From Adineta ricciae (taxonomy: Eukaryota; Rotifera; Eurotatoria; Adinetida; Adinetidae), in the NCBI GenBank assembly GCA_905250025.1, contig CAJNOJ010000130.1, positions 186,001 through 250,000 on the forward strand: DNA of 64,000 nucleotides, written 5' to 3'. A program made the position numbers and the translations under genes. The notes beneath the pieces were generated by a model. That model saw only the letters and a program-made list of their open reading frames with translations, was not told the origin of the DNA and did not search any database. The stretch's first letter is position 1. Every line of letters begins with the position of its first letter. Shown here in pieces: positions 51,639-64,000 of the stretch.

Positions 51639-51870
51639 CTGAAAAGAAGAAAATGTCAAACAATTCACACAATTGATATTTTCTTGGTAAAGGTTAATGA
51701 TCGATATTGTCAAAGGTTAAATGAATATTAATAGAGATCAATTTTCAACAGCTGTTTGATTTCCCTTCAATTTTATTATTAGTATTAGTAGTAGTGTTAG
51801 TGATATTCTTTATATACAAAAAGAAGAAGAAGAAAAGAACAACGAACAACAATGAAAATTAAACAAATAA

Positions 51871-54800
51871 CTACTGCTTTTCGCCTCGAACGAGATTTTT
51901 CAGATAGCCAAATGTTGTATTGCCTGTTCCTGATTGTTCCATGGCCTCGCTTTCAGTTGGATTCGCTGTTGGGGCTTCAGTCGAACGTTTGAGTAATGAA
52001 ATAGGATTGGTCGGACGTATAGAAAATGAGGATTTCTTTTTAACACGTGCTGAATTGTTCGTCGTGTCGTTCTCTTGATAATAGCTACTCGTATTGGGCA
52101 CGGTTGCTGAATTAGTTCGCGATCGTTTCGATGTATCGAGGTCGATTGAAGACTTGCGAGGTGTGGGCGTTGTTTCCACCTTTTTGCATGTGGTATTCGT
52201 AGATTGATCAGGCGATGTTGGATCTTCTTTTGATGTCTTCTTGTTCGATACCCATGAACGAAATGAACTGACAGGATTCTTCAGAGAAAATCCACTTGTG
52301 GTAGTGGAGTTGGCACATTGAGGGGAATGTCGATTGTTAATATTCGATTTGGATGATGGTATCGTTGATTGTTCTTCTGAAGTTTTCTCAAGTTTGATTT
52401 CAATATGCTCAAGATCATCATGATCCTGATCACCGAGATTGGGCGTAACTGATGTTGAAAACGAATCCGATTTGCTTTCCGTCGGCAGAGGTTTCACTGT
52501 TGTTTGAATACTAAATATTACACAAATGAACCATCGAAACAGATGGGAACAATACAGGTACGTACTTTTCAATACCATTAACAATTTTGTCGTCGTCTTT
52601 CTGTATAATAAGAATCGGTGGATGTGTAATTGTATCTCTTTCAGTTGTTATTATTGGTTCGTTATCACTCGCAGTATAGTGTGTAGGGAGATCTTCGTTG
52701 CTTGTCGTCGATTGTGTTTGAGCTTTGTTTGCTAAACGTTGTTGTCGTTCAGCGTCGGTCCATGGTGGCATGCGTTCATTGATCTGATCGAAAGTTTTCG
52801 CTGTTGAGAATGAGAAGTCCGTGGGCACTTTTCGATGTTCCGATGAATCGCTTCCATCATCATCGACAAGCTCATTGAGATTTGCTGTTGATGTTGAAGG
52901 CGACACAGGTGCTAAACCTTTCAAGTTTAAAACATTTTCACTTGCTTCACGTAGTGAGGAGTAGACCTTTGCCATTTTGCCCACTGCACGTATTTTCGAA
53001 CGAATAGCTTCACGACGAAATTGATTCTCATTATCATTCTGTTGATCAGCTAATAAACTTGTTATAAGTTCTTCTTCACTGCATATATTTAATATATTAA
53101 TCAACATTTCCGTTACTTTCTCGCCTACGAATGGTAATGACCATGTAAAAACATTCATAAAGTTCGGCAACCAATACGGATGCGGTGATGAGTTAAATTG
53201 TCGAATATTCACGATATTCGTATCGTATTTGAGTATAGCTGCTTTATTTTGATAAACATCGAGATAATTCGGGGCAGAGAATATCGTCATTAACGATGGA
53301 AAACCACTTTGAGGACATTTACGATACATTCGATATCCAACATCCTGAGCTTCATGTGCGCGTATAACAGTCAGAAGAGAATTTCGTGCAAGAAAATCAT
53401 TTACAGCTTTGAACGTATAAAAATATGAACAACCACGTGTAGCATTAAATAGATATTTTTCATCGTAAGATTTCTCATGACCGTAATCTTCCACGGGGTC
53501 ACTCCATAGTAAATCACACATTGGACCGTAAGGCGGAGGTTCTTTGAAACGATCTAGCTTCTTGATATCATCCAACGTATGAATTTCAGGCGACAGACCA
53601 CCTAAAACATTCTCGTCACGTTGAATGAAACAAACAGTGAGTTAATTTCTTGTTTACATAGCACTTCATGACATCGGCTCAATAGAAATATAATCAAGCC
53701 TTTATGTCTATCAAAGGCGGTACAGTCACAAAATCGGATCCTGTCACTAATCAAATTATCTTAAATAACATCCTGTCAGAATATAACTCGCTAGTTATGC
53801 TGTCTTTTTTTGTCAGACATTACTTCTAACAAGCTGAGACGTTCGATTTCGGTTGGCTCAGTTTCACAAAGAATCTCAAGCTCTGTCTCATGCTCTTTAC
53901 TCAATTACGGCAAACAATGTCGTACTTCTAACACTTCTCCTTCCCTCATCAGTACTTAATATATTCGAACATCTGCATGACATGTTACATTCACGCCTAT
54001 TCTCGTTTTCTTTTCCAATTCAAACTTACCATGAACACAAAAAAATTGCTTGTCAATAAGTGCGGATAATGGTAAACAATCGAATGCACGCATACATGCA
54101 TCATAAACACGCTCAGTATATTTGATTTTACCTAGAAAAGACAACGGAAATCACTCGTGTTGAAAGCGTGTCTTTCTAGATTTACATTCAGTTTTGAAAG
54201 TAAAATATTCAGTCAAATGTCGACACTCGTGATTGCCACGAAGAAGATAGAACGTCGTTGGATAATGAATTTTAAGTGCCCATAGATAAAGAACACATTC
54301 GATAGAAAAATAACCGCGATCAACATAATCACCCATAAATAAATAGCGCGTACTTGCTGGCGGACCTTTGAACAAACAAACAAATAAGAAAGTTGGAATT
54401 GACGACACTCTCTATCTGTCTATAGACCGAACCTAATGCACGTACACAAGTGAGAGAAAACAAAAAGGAGGAGAAAACGTGCCAAAAATGTCTCTTACAT
54501 ACCGCCAACTTCGATCAATTTCATCAGATCATAAAATTGCCCGTGAATGTCACCACAGACTGAAGAAAACAACGCAACCGATATATTCATAGCAAAACAA
54601 TTTTTAAGTCTTAAAAGGTTTACCAGTGATCGGAGCTTCTAAGTCAATTAGATTATTTTCTGCTCGTAATAGGGCTTCACCACGTTCAATGATCAACAGA
54701 GCAGCGTCTTCTTGAAGACGTCCTTCGGCAAGAAGATGTTCACGCAAACGATCGAGTTTAGGTTTTCCACCACCAGCTTGTGAGTCGAACAAATCTGCAA

Positions 54801-54873
54801 TGGAGAGACGATTGATCGGCGGAGCCGGAACACATCGGGAATAGGAGGTCGTAGATGTTTCAGTTGTCGCCAT
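51871..54873 (-). CDS. PPP3C: Calcineurin A (Ca/calmodulin-dependent protein phosphatase 2B)
   Basis: Calcineurin A is the catalytic subunit of the Ca/calmodulin-activated Ser/Thr phosphatase, which works with calcineurin B. Exons run about 54605-54873, about 54490-54560, about 54185-54365, about 54030-54130, 52570 to about 53600 and 51871 to about 52515. Metal and catalytic motifs are all present: [46 protein letters not shown] and [12 protein letters not shown]. They are followed by the calcineurin B helix ([21 protein letters not shown]), the calmodulin-binding segment ([20 protein letters not shown]) and the autoinhibitory stretch [11 protein letters not shown]. The protein then runs on into about 200 Ser/Thr-rich residues not seen in the vertebrate form. 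The start at 54873 gives a short N-terminus ([10 protein letters not shown]..). Confidence 0.95.
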
Positions 54874-57800
54874 TATTTGTGAAGCATGTGTATTTGAATT
54901 AGAACTGAAATAAAATTAAAGAATGAATGAAAAGAAAATCATTAATTATCATCGGTATCGTTATTCAATGGTCCGATTTGATCCTTCTAATTAAATAGAT
55001 TTATAGTAGAAAGTTGACATTTATTATAAATAAAAGACTAGGTTTTGTTCTCTGTCTGTCGCTGTCGTTTTCCGAAACTCTACTACATGTCATCAAAGAC
55101 AAAGAAAGACGATAATTGATGAGAAAAGAATGATCGAGTAGATGTCATTTGCCATCTTCAACATGCTCGAATCGCTTTAGTTTCTAATAAATATTTTGTT
55201 TTTTCATCTTCGTTTTATACCTTGCCATTCATTGATTCATTGAAGAAAACAAGTTGTTCTATATGCATCACTATTAATAAATATATATATATATATCGAA
55301 CTCGACGCAATAGGAAAGAAGAGAGAAAAATATTCTGGCAAATAGAAACTAGACACAATAGAGATATAGACCGAGATACATTTTCTATGGCGAGAGAAGC
55401 TAGTAGAAGAGGAAAAACGGTATAGAAATGCGTAGGTACAAATTGCGTATGGACAACGAATCGTACACGCGCCGTACACATATACAGAAAAAAATTTCCT
55501 TCGTATGGCCGTTTATATCAGATCAGAATTGATGACGAGGAAAGGATGCTACCATCATAGTTACAGACGACGCATAGGTTTTCCTTTCCATATGTTCGCT
55601 CTCTCTCTATCGCGCGCGCGCCCTCATTCTCCTTCGTCTTCTCTTATTCGCTCGTGCGCTTACACATAGCAAAGTTGATCGGCCAAATAAAACATTCATG
55701 CGATGGATGCGACCATCACTACAACCATTCTGTAACTCGTATTCGTCGAGATTTTCTCTTGTTTGCGGGAAACCTAGTGCATTTTCTTCCGCTTTTTCTC
55801 CTTCTTCTTTTTTCTTCGCTTCTCTTTTTCCTTCTTCTAACGTTGTAGCTTTACCGTCTGTCTTCTGCATTAACAATTAGTGTTAGACGGGAGAAGATTT
55901 CTCTCCTTCTTCGCTATTTTTCCTGTCGTTTTTCCGTTTTCTCTCTACTATTACTCTATACAGGGATCTGTGCGTCGTCGTACTGCACATAATTGAGCAA
56001 AAGAGAATTATAGCACGACGTGCAAGCGTTCGTTCTGCTTGAGATAGAAAAAAATGTCCGACAACAATCTCTTCTTTCTCTTCGATGTGTTGCTAAAAGT
56101 ATTTTCAAGTTTAGATTACTCTTTCTCTCGCAGTTTCTGTCTCGAATTGACGAACAGACGGCGACAATTTCAATCATCCTCGTTCGTTTGTCAGCAAGAC
56201 ATATGGGCTCTCTGTTCGCAGCTATTCGATTAGTAAAAGGGATTATGACACTTGAGCAAAACGTGTACTGGTTAATAAAAAAATTCTTCTCACGGATAGA
56301 TAGATAATGATGGAAACTTCATGTTTTTCTTTTCTCTTTTCGCAAGTTTGCTCGGGGCTAGATTGCTACTCGAAGACAGACTGAAGAGACAAAAGAAGCA
56401 GAGTGATGATGATGATGTGTGCTTTTGATCGTAACTAAGATGCAAGCTCAAGCAATTAGACTTGATGTCAACACGCACACATTTCTCAACGAACGATAAT
56501 CACATTTTCATTCGGTTGAGTTCAATTGGTTTACTAGAGAGAGAGAAACTAATTACCTGAGTTCTTATTGGAAAAATGGCAATTTCTTAATGATAGTCTG
56601 CGAACAATATGGTGCATGTCAAAAGACAACGTATTGGTGATAATCTCGCTTTGAGTTTGCATGATGAAATATCTGTTAAAAGAAGAAGAAGAAAATTACT
56701 GTGGATTGAACTGCTCTTTAGTTTTTCTTTTTAATGGTTCGTCTTTTCATCCATTCATTAAAATCATTGAGTTCTACCAGAGGTCGCTCGCGTTTGAAAA
56801 GTTCGATGAGGAAATCAAAACATACTGTTTCTCATTACAGGCATCTGAGGCCGTTTTTCCTCTCTTGCCATGTGATTGATGTCTTCTACCCATAATTTAA
56901 CATCCGGTTGTTAGAAGATGTTTTTATCGGATGATTAGATAACTGTTCGCCGTAGAAGCAAATAAGATCAAGACATCAAAACAAAAAACGGATGAAGATT
57001 TGCATAGCATCAGAATTGAATCACAAAGGAATTTTCAAGAGACGTTCAGTATTAGTCAATTAGCGAAATTTCTTTCATACATTGTTCTAAAAAGATTCAA
57101 TCTCCGCCGAGGAAATATTAACAAAATGAGTTTTTTTTTCAAGTTGTAATGGATCAAGCCAATGTGAATCGCATGCTACTTTGTTCAACCATCCTCGTTC
57201 TCTTTCATTACAAGTCGCGGTTCAAGAAGGAAACTTGCTGATCTAATTATAAACCTTTCATTTCAAAGTACGAAGATATTCTATATATTCATTTATTTAC
57301 ATATAGTACAATTAGACTCCTTTTTCTGCTTTCACAAACCTTTTCCAGCTTACTTTCTCGCTTGTTTTATTATTAGTTTTCAAATCTATACGAATACACG
57401 CAGTTTATTGACTATTTGTAAGGTCGTATAACATCGCATTTCTGTCGAATAATTATCTCCGATTACACATCCGGATCAACATGATATGCTAATACAACTA
57501 AATTTCTCATAAACTTCCAAAGCAAACGAACTGCCTGAACACAGTCTCTGGTTATCGGATCGTGTAGAGCTATACCTAAACTCTCTCCTTAAAAGTACAT
57601 ATCTCTGTTCTAGATATTTTCATCAATTGTATTGAAATTTTAGAGTACAATAGCATTGCTATGCGAAATTATACAATGATTCGATGCGAATGATGTTTTG
57701 CTAAAGAAAATTTTCAGTTAATATCTACTCACTTGACTTTTTCATATAATGATGAAATTCCTCGATTCGAGTATTCATATCGCCTCTATATAGTCATGAA

Positions 57801-57998
57801 TATTAACTACAAGTGGTAATATTCGCATGGGATTTCTTCGATTCTCACAGGCAACTATAAATTTATACTTGTTGATGGTAATTGTACCATCTAGATACTC
57901 TTTGAGAGTGAAATATAAAGAGCAAAATCGATCAATAATAATTAAAAGTTCTATTCAGTGTTATGTACAGTTAACGCCAAGCACGATTTTGTGCTTGA
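54874..57998. other. 3.1-kb region with no recognised gene
   Basis: Upstream of calcineurin A. Long pyrimidine-rich tracts (about 55600-56000), a CG-rich spot (about 55613-55622) and a TA run (55280-55296) are present. Open frames at 55215-55481, 55607-55880, 55956-56307 and 56661-56879 are low-complexity or overlap on opposite strands. Noncoding 5' exons of calcineurin may lie here. Confidence 0.5.
55280..55296. repeat. Short TA run
   Basis: (TA)8 in the region upstream of calcineurin A, with no other signal. Confidence 0.6.
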
Positions 57999-58193
57999 TC
58001 AGTTAATCATACCATCATTTTCTGTTATTTGCGGACATTTTTCATAGAAAAATTCCACAGCCGTTGAGTTAATTACTATTTTCATAGTTCGCGGAGATTC
58101 AATGATTGAATCACGATTAACCATCGTTGATATTCCGTAAAGGGCAGCCAAGGACGGCAAGACAAAGAAGAGCTGCATGTAATATCTATCCAT
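57999..58193 (-). CDS. Hypothetical small secreted or membrane peptide
   Basis: A 64-residue frame with a hydrophobic start (MDRYYMQLFFVLPSLAALYG) like a signal peptide, then a hydrophilic part with two possible glycosylation sites and one cysteine. The frame can also start at 58241. It faces the Cys-rich gene at 58321, leaving about 80-130 nt. No family was recognised. A 7-bp inverted repeat (57978-57997) overlaps its stop region. It may be chance. Confidence 0.3.
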   Translation of the reverse strand: MDRYYMQLFFVLPSLAALYGISTMVNRDSIIESPRTMKIVINSTAVEFFYEKCPQITENDGMIN

Positions 58194-58320
58194 ATGGTTC
58201 TTCGTTGTTTGTCTAACGTCTTCGAGACCAATTACTAACAATGATCAAGCCTATTCTCTATCTATCAGCTTTCATAACAAGACATTAGTACAAAATATTA
58301 ATCAAAACTCATCATCGACT

Positions 58321-58683
58321 ATGCGTTCATTTCTTTTTGCATTACTGGCGTTACTTACGCTTTCATATTGGGCTCATCTCTTCGTCACACGTGAATTAAA
58401 TTCCAGTGACTTAATGACAATTGTCATCGACAAAGGCTTCGTTGGTATATGTGAATGTCAATGTTGTCTTTTACATGGTACAATGTGCGAATCGACGGTG
58501 AAACATCGGTTATTTTTTAAAAACGATTTTTCTTGTGATTTGTGTACGAATGAGTTCTGTGTAACGAATGCAAGTGCAACATTAGCATGTCACATGATGT
58601 ATTCGATGAAAGCCGATTGTTTTCAATACAACCCTCGTGAAAAATCACCCACATTTGTTAATGTTCGACCGATTTTACAGTAA
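58321..58683 (+). CDS. Hypothetical Cys-rich secreted protein
   Basis: A 120-residue single-exon frame. The first 20 residues (FLFALLALLTLSYWAHLF) form a signal peptide or anchor. About ten cysteines follow, clustered as CECQCC, then TMC, then CDLCTNEFC, then AC and DC. This pattern suggests a disulfide-rich secreted domain. A poly-A signal (58716-58721) lies 33 nt after the stop, which supports a real gene. No family was recognised. Confidence 0.5.
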   Translation: MRSFLFALLALLTLSYWAHLFVTRELNSSDLMTIVIDKGFVGICECQCCLLHGTMCESTVKHRLFFKNDFSCDLCTNEFCVTNASATLACHMMYSMKADCFQYNPREKSPTFVNVRPILQ

Positions 58684-58715
58684 ATTGTTTGTTTTAAAGT
58701 ATACGCATGTTTCTC

Positions 58716-58721
58716 AATAAA
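58716..58721 (+). terminator. Poly-A signal of the Cys-rich gene
   Basis: AATAAA 33 nt downstream of the stop of the gene at 58321. Confidence 0.5.
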
Positions 58722-59046
58722 ATAAATCGTCTCCATTCGTTACATTAGTTAACAAAACAAAAGGCTTCATTGATGTCATACAATTTCGTAGGTGTCTATC
58801 GATTTACCTCTCTAACATCACCACTGAGGAAAGGCGTGGTTTTTCACTAGTTACATTTTCTTTTACTGTAAATATCAATGCAAATAATCGTGACATCACT
58901 AGGTTGCTATGTGGACATTCCTCTTGCTTAGTGATTATGAAATGTTCCGTGATTCATCCAGTCGACTTTGCATCATACTACGAAAGGCAAAGGAAAACAG
59001 AACAGTGATGAGTCACTGCCAGCATATATACTCTATGAATAGAACT

Positions 59047-59098
59047 GCCAACGTGGCAATAGAGAAACAGAGCTATACATTGTAGACAGGACACGTCA
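59047..59098 (+). promoter_or_regulatory. bZIP-type sites upstream of the CREB3-like gene
   Basis: TGCCAACGTGGCA is nearly palindromic and contains ACGTGGCA. A second site, ACACGTCA, reads TGACGTGT on the other strand. Both have the ACGT core with flanks that ER/Golgi-type bZIP factors (CREB3/CrebA, ATF6, XBP1) favour. They lie 310-360 nt before the ATG of such a factor, so self-regulation is possible but is inference. Confidence 0.4.
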
Positions 59099-59409
59099 TC
59101 ATTTGCTGACGACTACTTCATTCGATCGACACTGCTCATTTGAAGCAATTCTCTGTTCTTTGTCATATATAAGGTAAGGCTTTTTACTGAAAATATTCAA
59201 GTTAAATTTGATACACTTCTCAAAACTAAATGTCAAGCATGAATCAAATAGTTTTGTCCATGAGAGATTGAAACGAAAAGATAAACTGATGCAAGAATGC
59301 ATCTCAGTCACCTGCTCTTTATTTACCGACAAGCATGAGTCATATCTCTCTCCACATATATATGCATCTACATGGGCTTTCATTTTAAGGCAAATTCACA
59401 CGACTCAAA

Positions 59410-61288
59410 ATGATGATGGACGCGGTTTATGACCCATATGATATTCTGTTCGGTGATAATCAAAAATCACCTATTTCTGATAGTATGCTTTTTACGAATG
59501 AAGTTATGTTGGGTAATTTCAATACTGAATCGTCATCGATCAGCCCAATAGCGCATAGCACAGAAAATATCGGTAAGAAGAGATGGAATGAATGATAATT
59601 TTCGATTCAAACTCTTTTTTGATTAAATAGACACGGATTTTGATCCAGCAGCTTTCGAAAAACTAATCAATGAATTATTATCATCAGACCCGGGAATGAT
59701 CCCAGAACAATCGATTGATCTCCCATTAACATCACTAGAACCCGAATCATCGACACGAGAGATCGGCACTGATCCCATGGAACCCGCTTCACAACCATTA
59801 CCGCTGATTATTAACTCAGCTAATCTTAGACAATTAACTAGTGCACCAATTATTTTCATACAAAAATCCGCCGATACTGTAGTGGATAATGTCTCAACTA
59901 TAACCAACGATTGTTATAATGCGCCGCTCGACAGTTCCTCGTTGGGATCGAATGATTATCCAATGGAAGACGTTTTGCCTCTCACTCCATCAACATCGAG
60001 TGATTCCCCTGATGAAGGAAATTCCAACTCACCAGACGTCTGCCAAGATCAAGCTTATTCAAAGCTATTAACAAATTTTGATGTAAGCACCCTTGCGCGA
60101 ATCTTCTCGTTTAATTCTATTCTTTTTTCAATATTTAGAATCTACCCCGATCAGGTGCGTTGAAATTGACAAATGAGGAAGTGAAATTAATCAAGCAAGA
60201 AGGTTATCAAGTTCCAACGAAATTACCATTGAGTAAAGCAGAAGAGAAAATGTTAAAAAAAATTCGTCGAAAAATCAAAAATAAGGTAATTCGAACGATG
60301 ACGAAAGAAAGTGTTCTTATCAAATGTTCTTTGTTATCTCTCAGATTTCAGCACAAGAGAGTCGTCGAAAGAAAAAGGAATATGTTGATGCTCTCGAAAA
60401 ACAAATCGCGAAATATGCTGATGAAAACAATACGCTCAAAGAACGAATGGCAGCGATCGAGAAAAACCAAAAGTAAGATTCAGAAAAAGAGATTTTCACA
60501 TGATGTTCTCATCCGCATCCTTTAGATCGTTGGCCAAAGAACGCGATCTCCTTCGATCCATGCTCAATAAAGCAACACCAGCACCTAGCAGAGCTTTGAT
60601 GGTGAGTTAGTGTTGAAATTTATGCATCTATCTCATCCATCTCTTTGGTTAGGTCTTTGCGGTCTTCTTCGCCGTTCTTTTCGGTGTCTGGTCGCCAATT
60701 GCAAATAAATCGTCTACCGATGACCGGGCTCTCTCGTTAGAAAACGCTTTGATGCCTTCAAACAATCACCAAGCTGCTTACGTATCGAAAAAATCTTTAT
60801 TTGAACAGCAAGATAACACACATTCCAACTACATAACTAATAGTCATAAATCTCGCGTTCTGTTATCGGTTGACGATCATGATAGTCACCAACAATATGG
60901 ACCCTATTTACCATCAAATAGCAAACAAAAAAGCATGTTCCAAAAGGAAACAGCAGCACCAAGTTACATGTACTCTGATTCCATCGAAAAGTACATAAAT
61001 AAAAAGCATCAATCGGAAATAGTTGCTGACACCAATGGAAAAGCCCATATGAAACGATCCTTATCAGATGATTCATCATCGGTAATTTTTACTCAAAAGT
61101 CAACACATAAAAAACTTCGATCTAATTATCATATCAATGAAGATATTGTTGTCGTTGAAGACTCAAACAATGACAATAGCGATGGTCCCCTCGAAAACAA
61201 ATCAGTCAAAATCATCCGCGTCGAACGTGCGGTACCAGCTGTTCGAAACGATACATTAAAACTAGCTCACCGTATGATCAATGAATAA
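59410..61288 (+). CDS. CREB3L: ER-membrane bZIP transcription factor, CREB3/CrebA group
   Basis: CREB3-group factors sit in the ER membrane, travel to the Golgi, are cut by site-1 and site-2 proteases, and then enter the nucleus to drive secretory genes. Exons run 59410-59571, about 59631-60081, about 60139-60283, about 60345-60473, about 60526-60601 and about 60653-61288. An acidic N-terminal activation region is followed by the group signature [20 protein letters not shown], then [17 protein letters not shown] and the basic region [20 protein letters not shown] with its leucine zipper. One membrane helix follows ([13 protein letters not shown], about 60655-60695). About 50 residues further is SRVLL (about 60852-60866), an RxxL of the kind cut by site-1 protease. 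The lumenal tail is long and rich in Ser, Lys and Asp. The start is one of three adjacent ATGs. AATAAA lies at 61416. Confidence 0.92.
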
Positions 61289-61415
61289 CTCACCGAAAAC
61301 TAGACAATACTTATGTCTATTACACATATATGTAGTTTTTGTCTCTAACTATGTACATTCGTCAATAATATAACCATGAGTTCTATTTTTCTCTTTCAAC
61401 TAACGTATATACGTC

Positions 61416-61421
61416 AATAAA
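61416..61421 (+). terminator. Poly-A signal of the CREB3-like gene
   Basis: AATAAA 128 nt after the stop codon, in the convergent gap before the H3.3 gene. Confidence 0.45.
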
Positions 61422-61659
61422 CATAACTTAATTGTATCTACGAATACATCAATGTTCCAAAAATTAAAAATCGGATTTTCAGGGTGCTAATAATCGGCAA
61501 TGATCGAAATCAATGATAAGTTTATTTATTTCTCGAATCAAATCTGATCCTCATGTAAGGAAGAAACAGTGACGAAGGAAAACGAAATCTAATGAACAAA
61601 CACACATATACATAAACAGTCTTTTGTCTGCAAATAATAGATATTATTCATTGAGGAAT

Positions 61660-64000
<2,341 letters not shown>

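Larger units (their letters stand above)
58684..59409. other. Upstream region of the CREB3-type gene
   Basis: About 730 nt. The left end holds the poly-A signal of the Cys-rich gene. The near-palindrome TGCCAACGTGGCA (59047-59059) and ACACGTCA (59091-59098) are bZIP-type sites upstream of the CREB3-like gene. Frames at 59099-59432 are not convincing. Confidence 0.5.

Noticed and set aside
55215..56307. Overlapping frames on both strands upstream of calcineurin A
   Set aside because: Low-complexity translations that coincide with pyrimidine tracts and a TA run.
57978..57997. Hairpin CAAGCAC..GTGCTTG near a stop codon
   Set aside because: A 7-bp stem with a 6-nt loop is short and expected by chance in 64 kb; it does not match the histone or SECIS stem-loop.

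Overview
The window looks like nuclear DNA of a bdelloid rotifer or a close relative. This is inferred from animal-type genes (perlecan, FoxP, calcineurin A, CREB3 bZIP, FAM21), many very short GT-AG introns (about 40-80 nt), AT-rich intergenic DNA, a cellular eukaryote-type RNA-dependent RNA polymerase, lineage-type duplicated GPCRs, and an intronless bacterial-looking GNAT acetyltransferase. Genus and species cannot be set from the sequence alone. No rRNA, tRNA, CRISPR array or intact transposon was recognised.

Layout, left to right. At 1-6.1 kb are two minus-strand genes: a compact ESCO cohesin acetyltransferase and mitochondrial aconitase. At 6.9-11.8 kb (+) is the WASH-complex subunit FAM21/WASHC2 with an added proline-rich N-terminus. 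At 12.25-12.83 kb (+) is a small EF-hand protein with a visible CRE and TATA box. At 12.9-16.6 kb (-) is the RNA-dependent RNA polymerase. At 17.7-21.1 kb (+) two near-identical rhodopsin-type GPCRs flank a GNAT gene. At 21.4-25.6 kb (-) is a type II membrane protein with five tandem GEVED-like domains. At 28.1-35.5 kb (-) is a secreted perlecan-like proteoglycan core that lacks the laminin-G end. The gaps at 25.6-28.1 and 35.5-39.6 kb hold no recognisable gene but share one diverged block of about 95 nt.

The right half carries MIC13/QIL1 (39.6 kb, +), a FoxP transcription factor (41.0-44.7 kb, +), HMG-CoA synthase (46.4-48.2 kb, +), the Sec-tRNA kinase PSTK (48.5-49.4 kb, -), an ankyrin-repeat protein (49.6-50.9 kb, +), a small protein matching the second isoform of human POLR1D (51.3-51.6 kb, -), calcineurin A (51.9-54.9 kb, -), two small putative secreted proteins (58.0-58.7 kb, divergent), an ER-anchored CREB3-type bZIP factor (59.4-61.3 kb, +) and histone H3.3 (61.7-62.1 kb, -). 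The last 1.9 kb holds no recognisable gene.

The genes do not form one pathway; this is an ordinary gene-dense animal locus. The parts most worth attention are the five-unit GEVED protein, the GPCR pair with patchwork identity around a bacterial-type gene, the RNA-dependent RNA polymerase, and substitutions in otherwise conserved proteins: Leu in the PSTK P-loop, and F41 and S102 in H3.3. Exon joins were read by eye. The first four RdRP exons and the ESCO exons were phase-checked; other joins are approximate.
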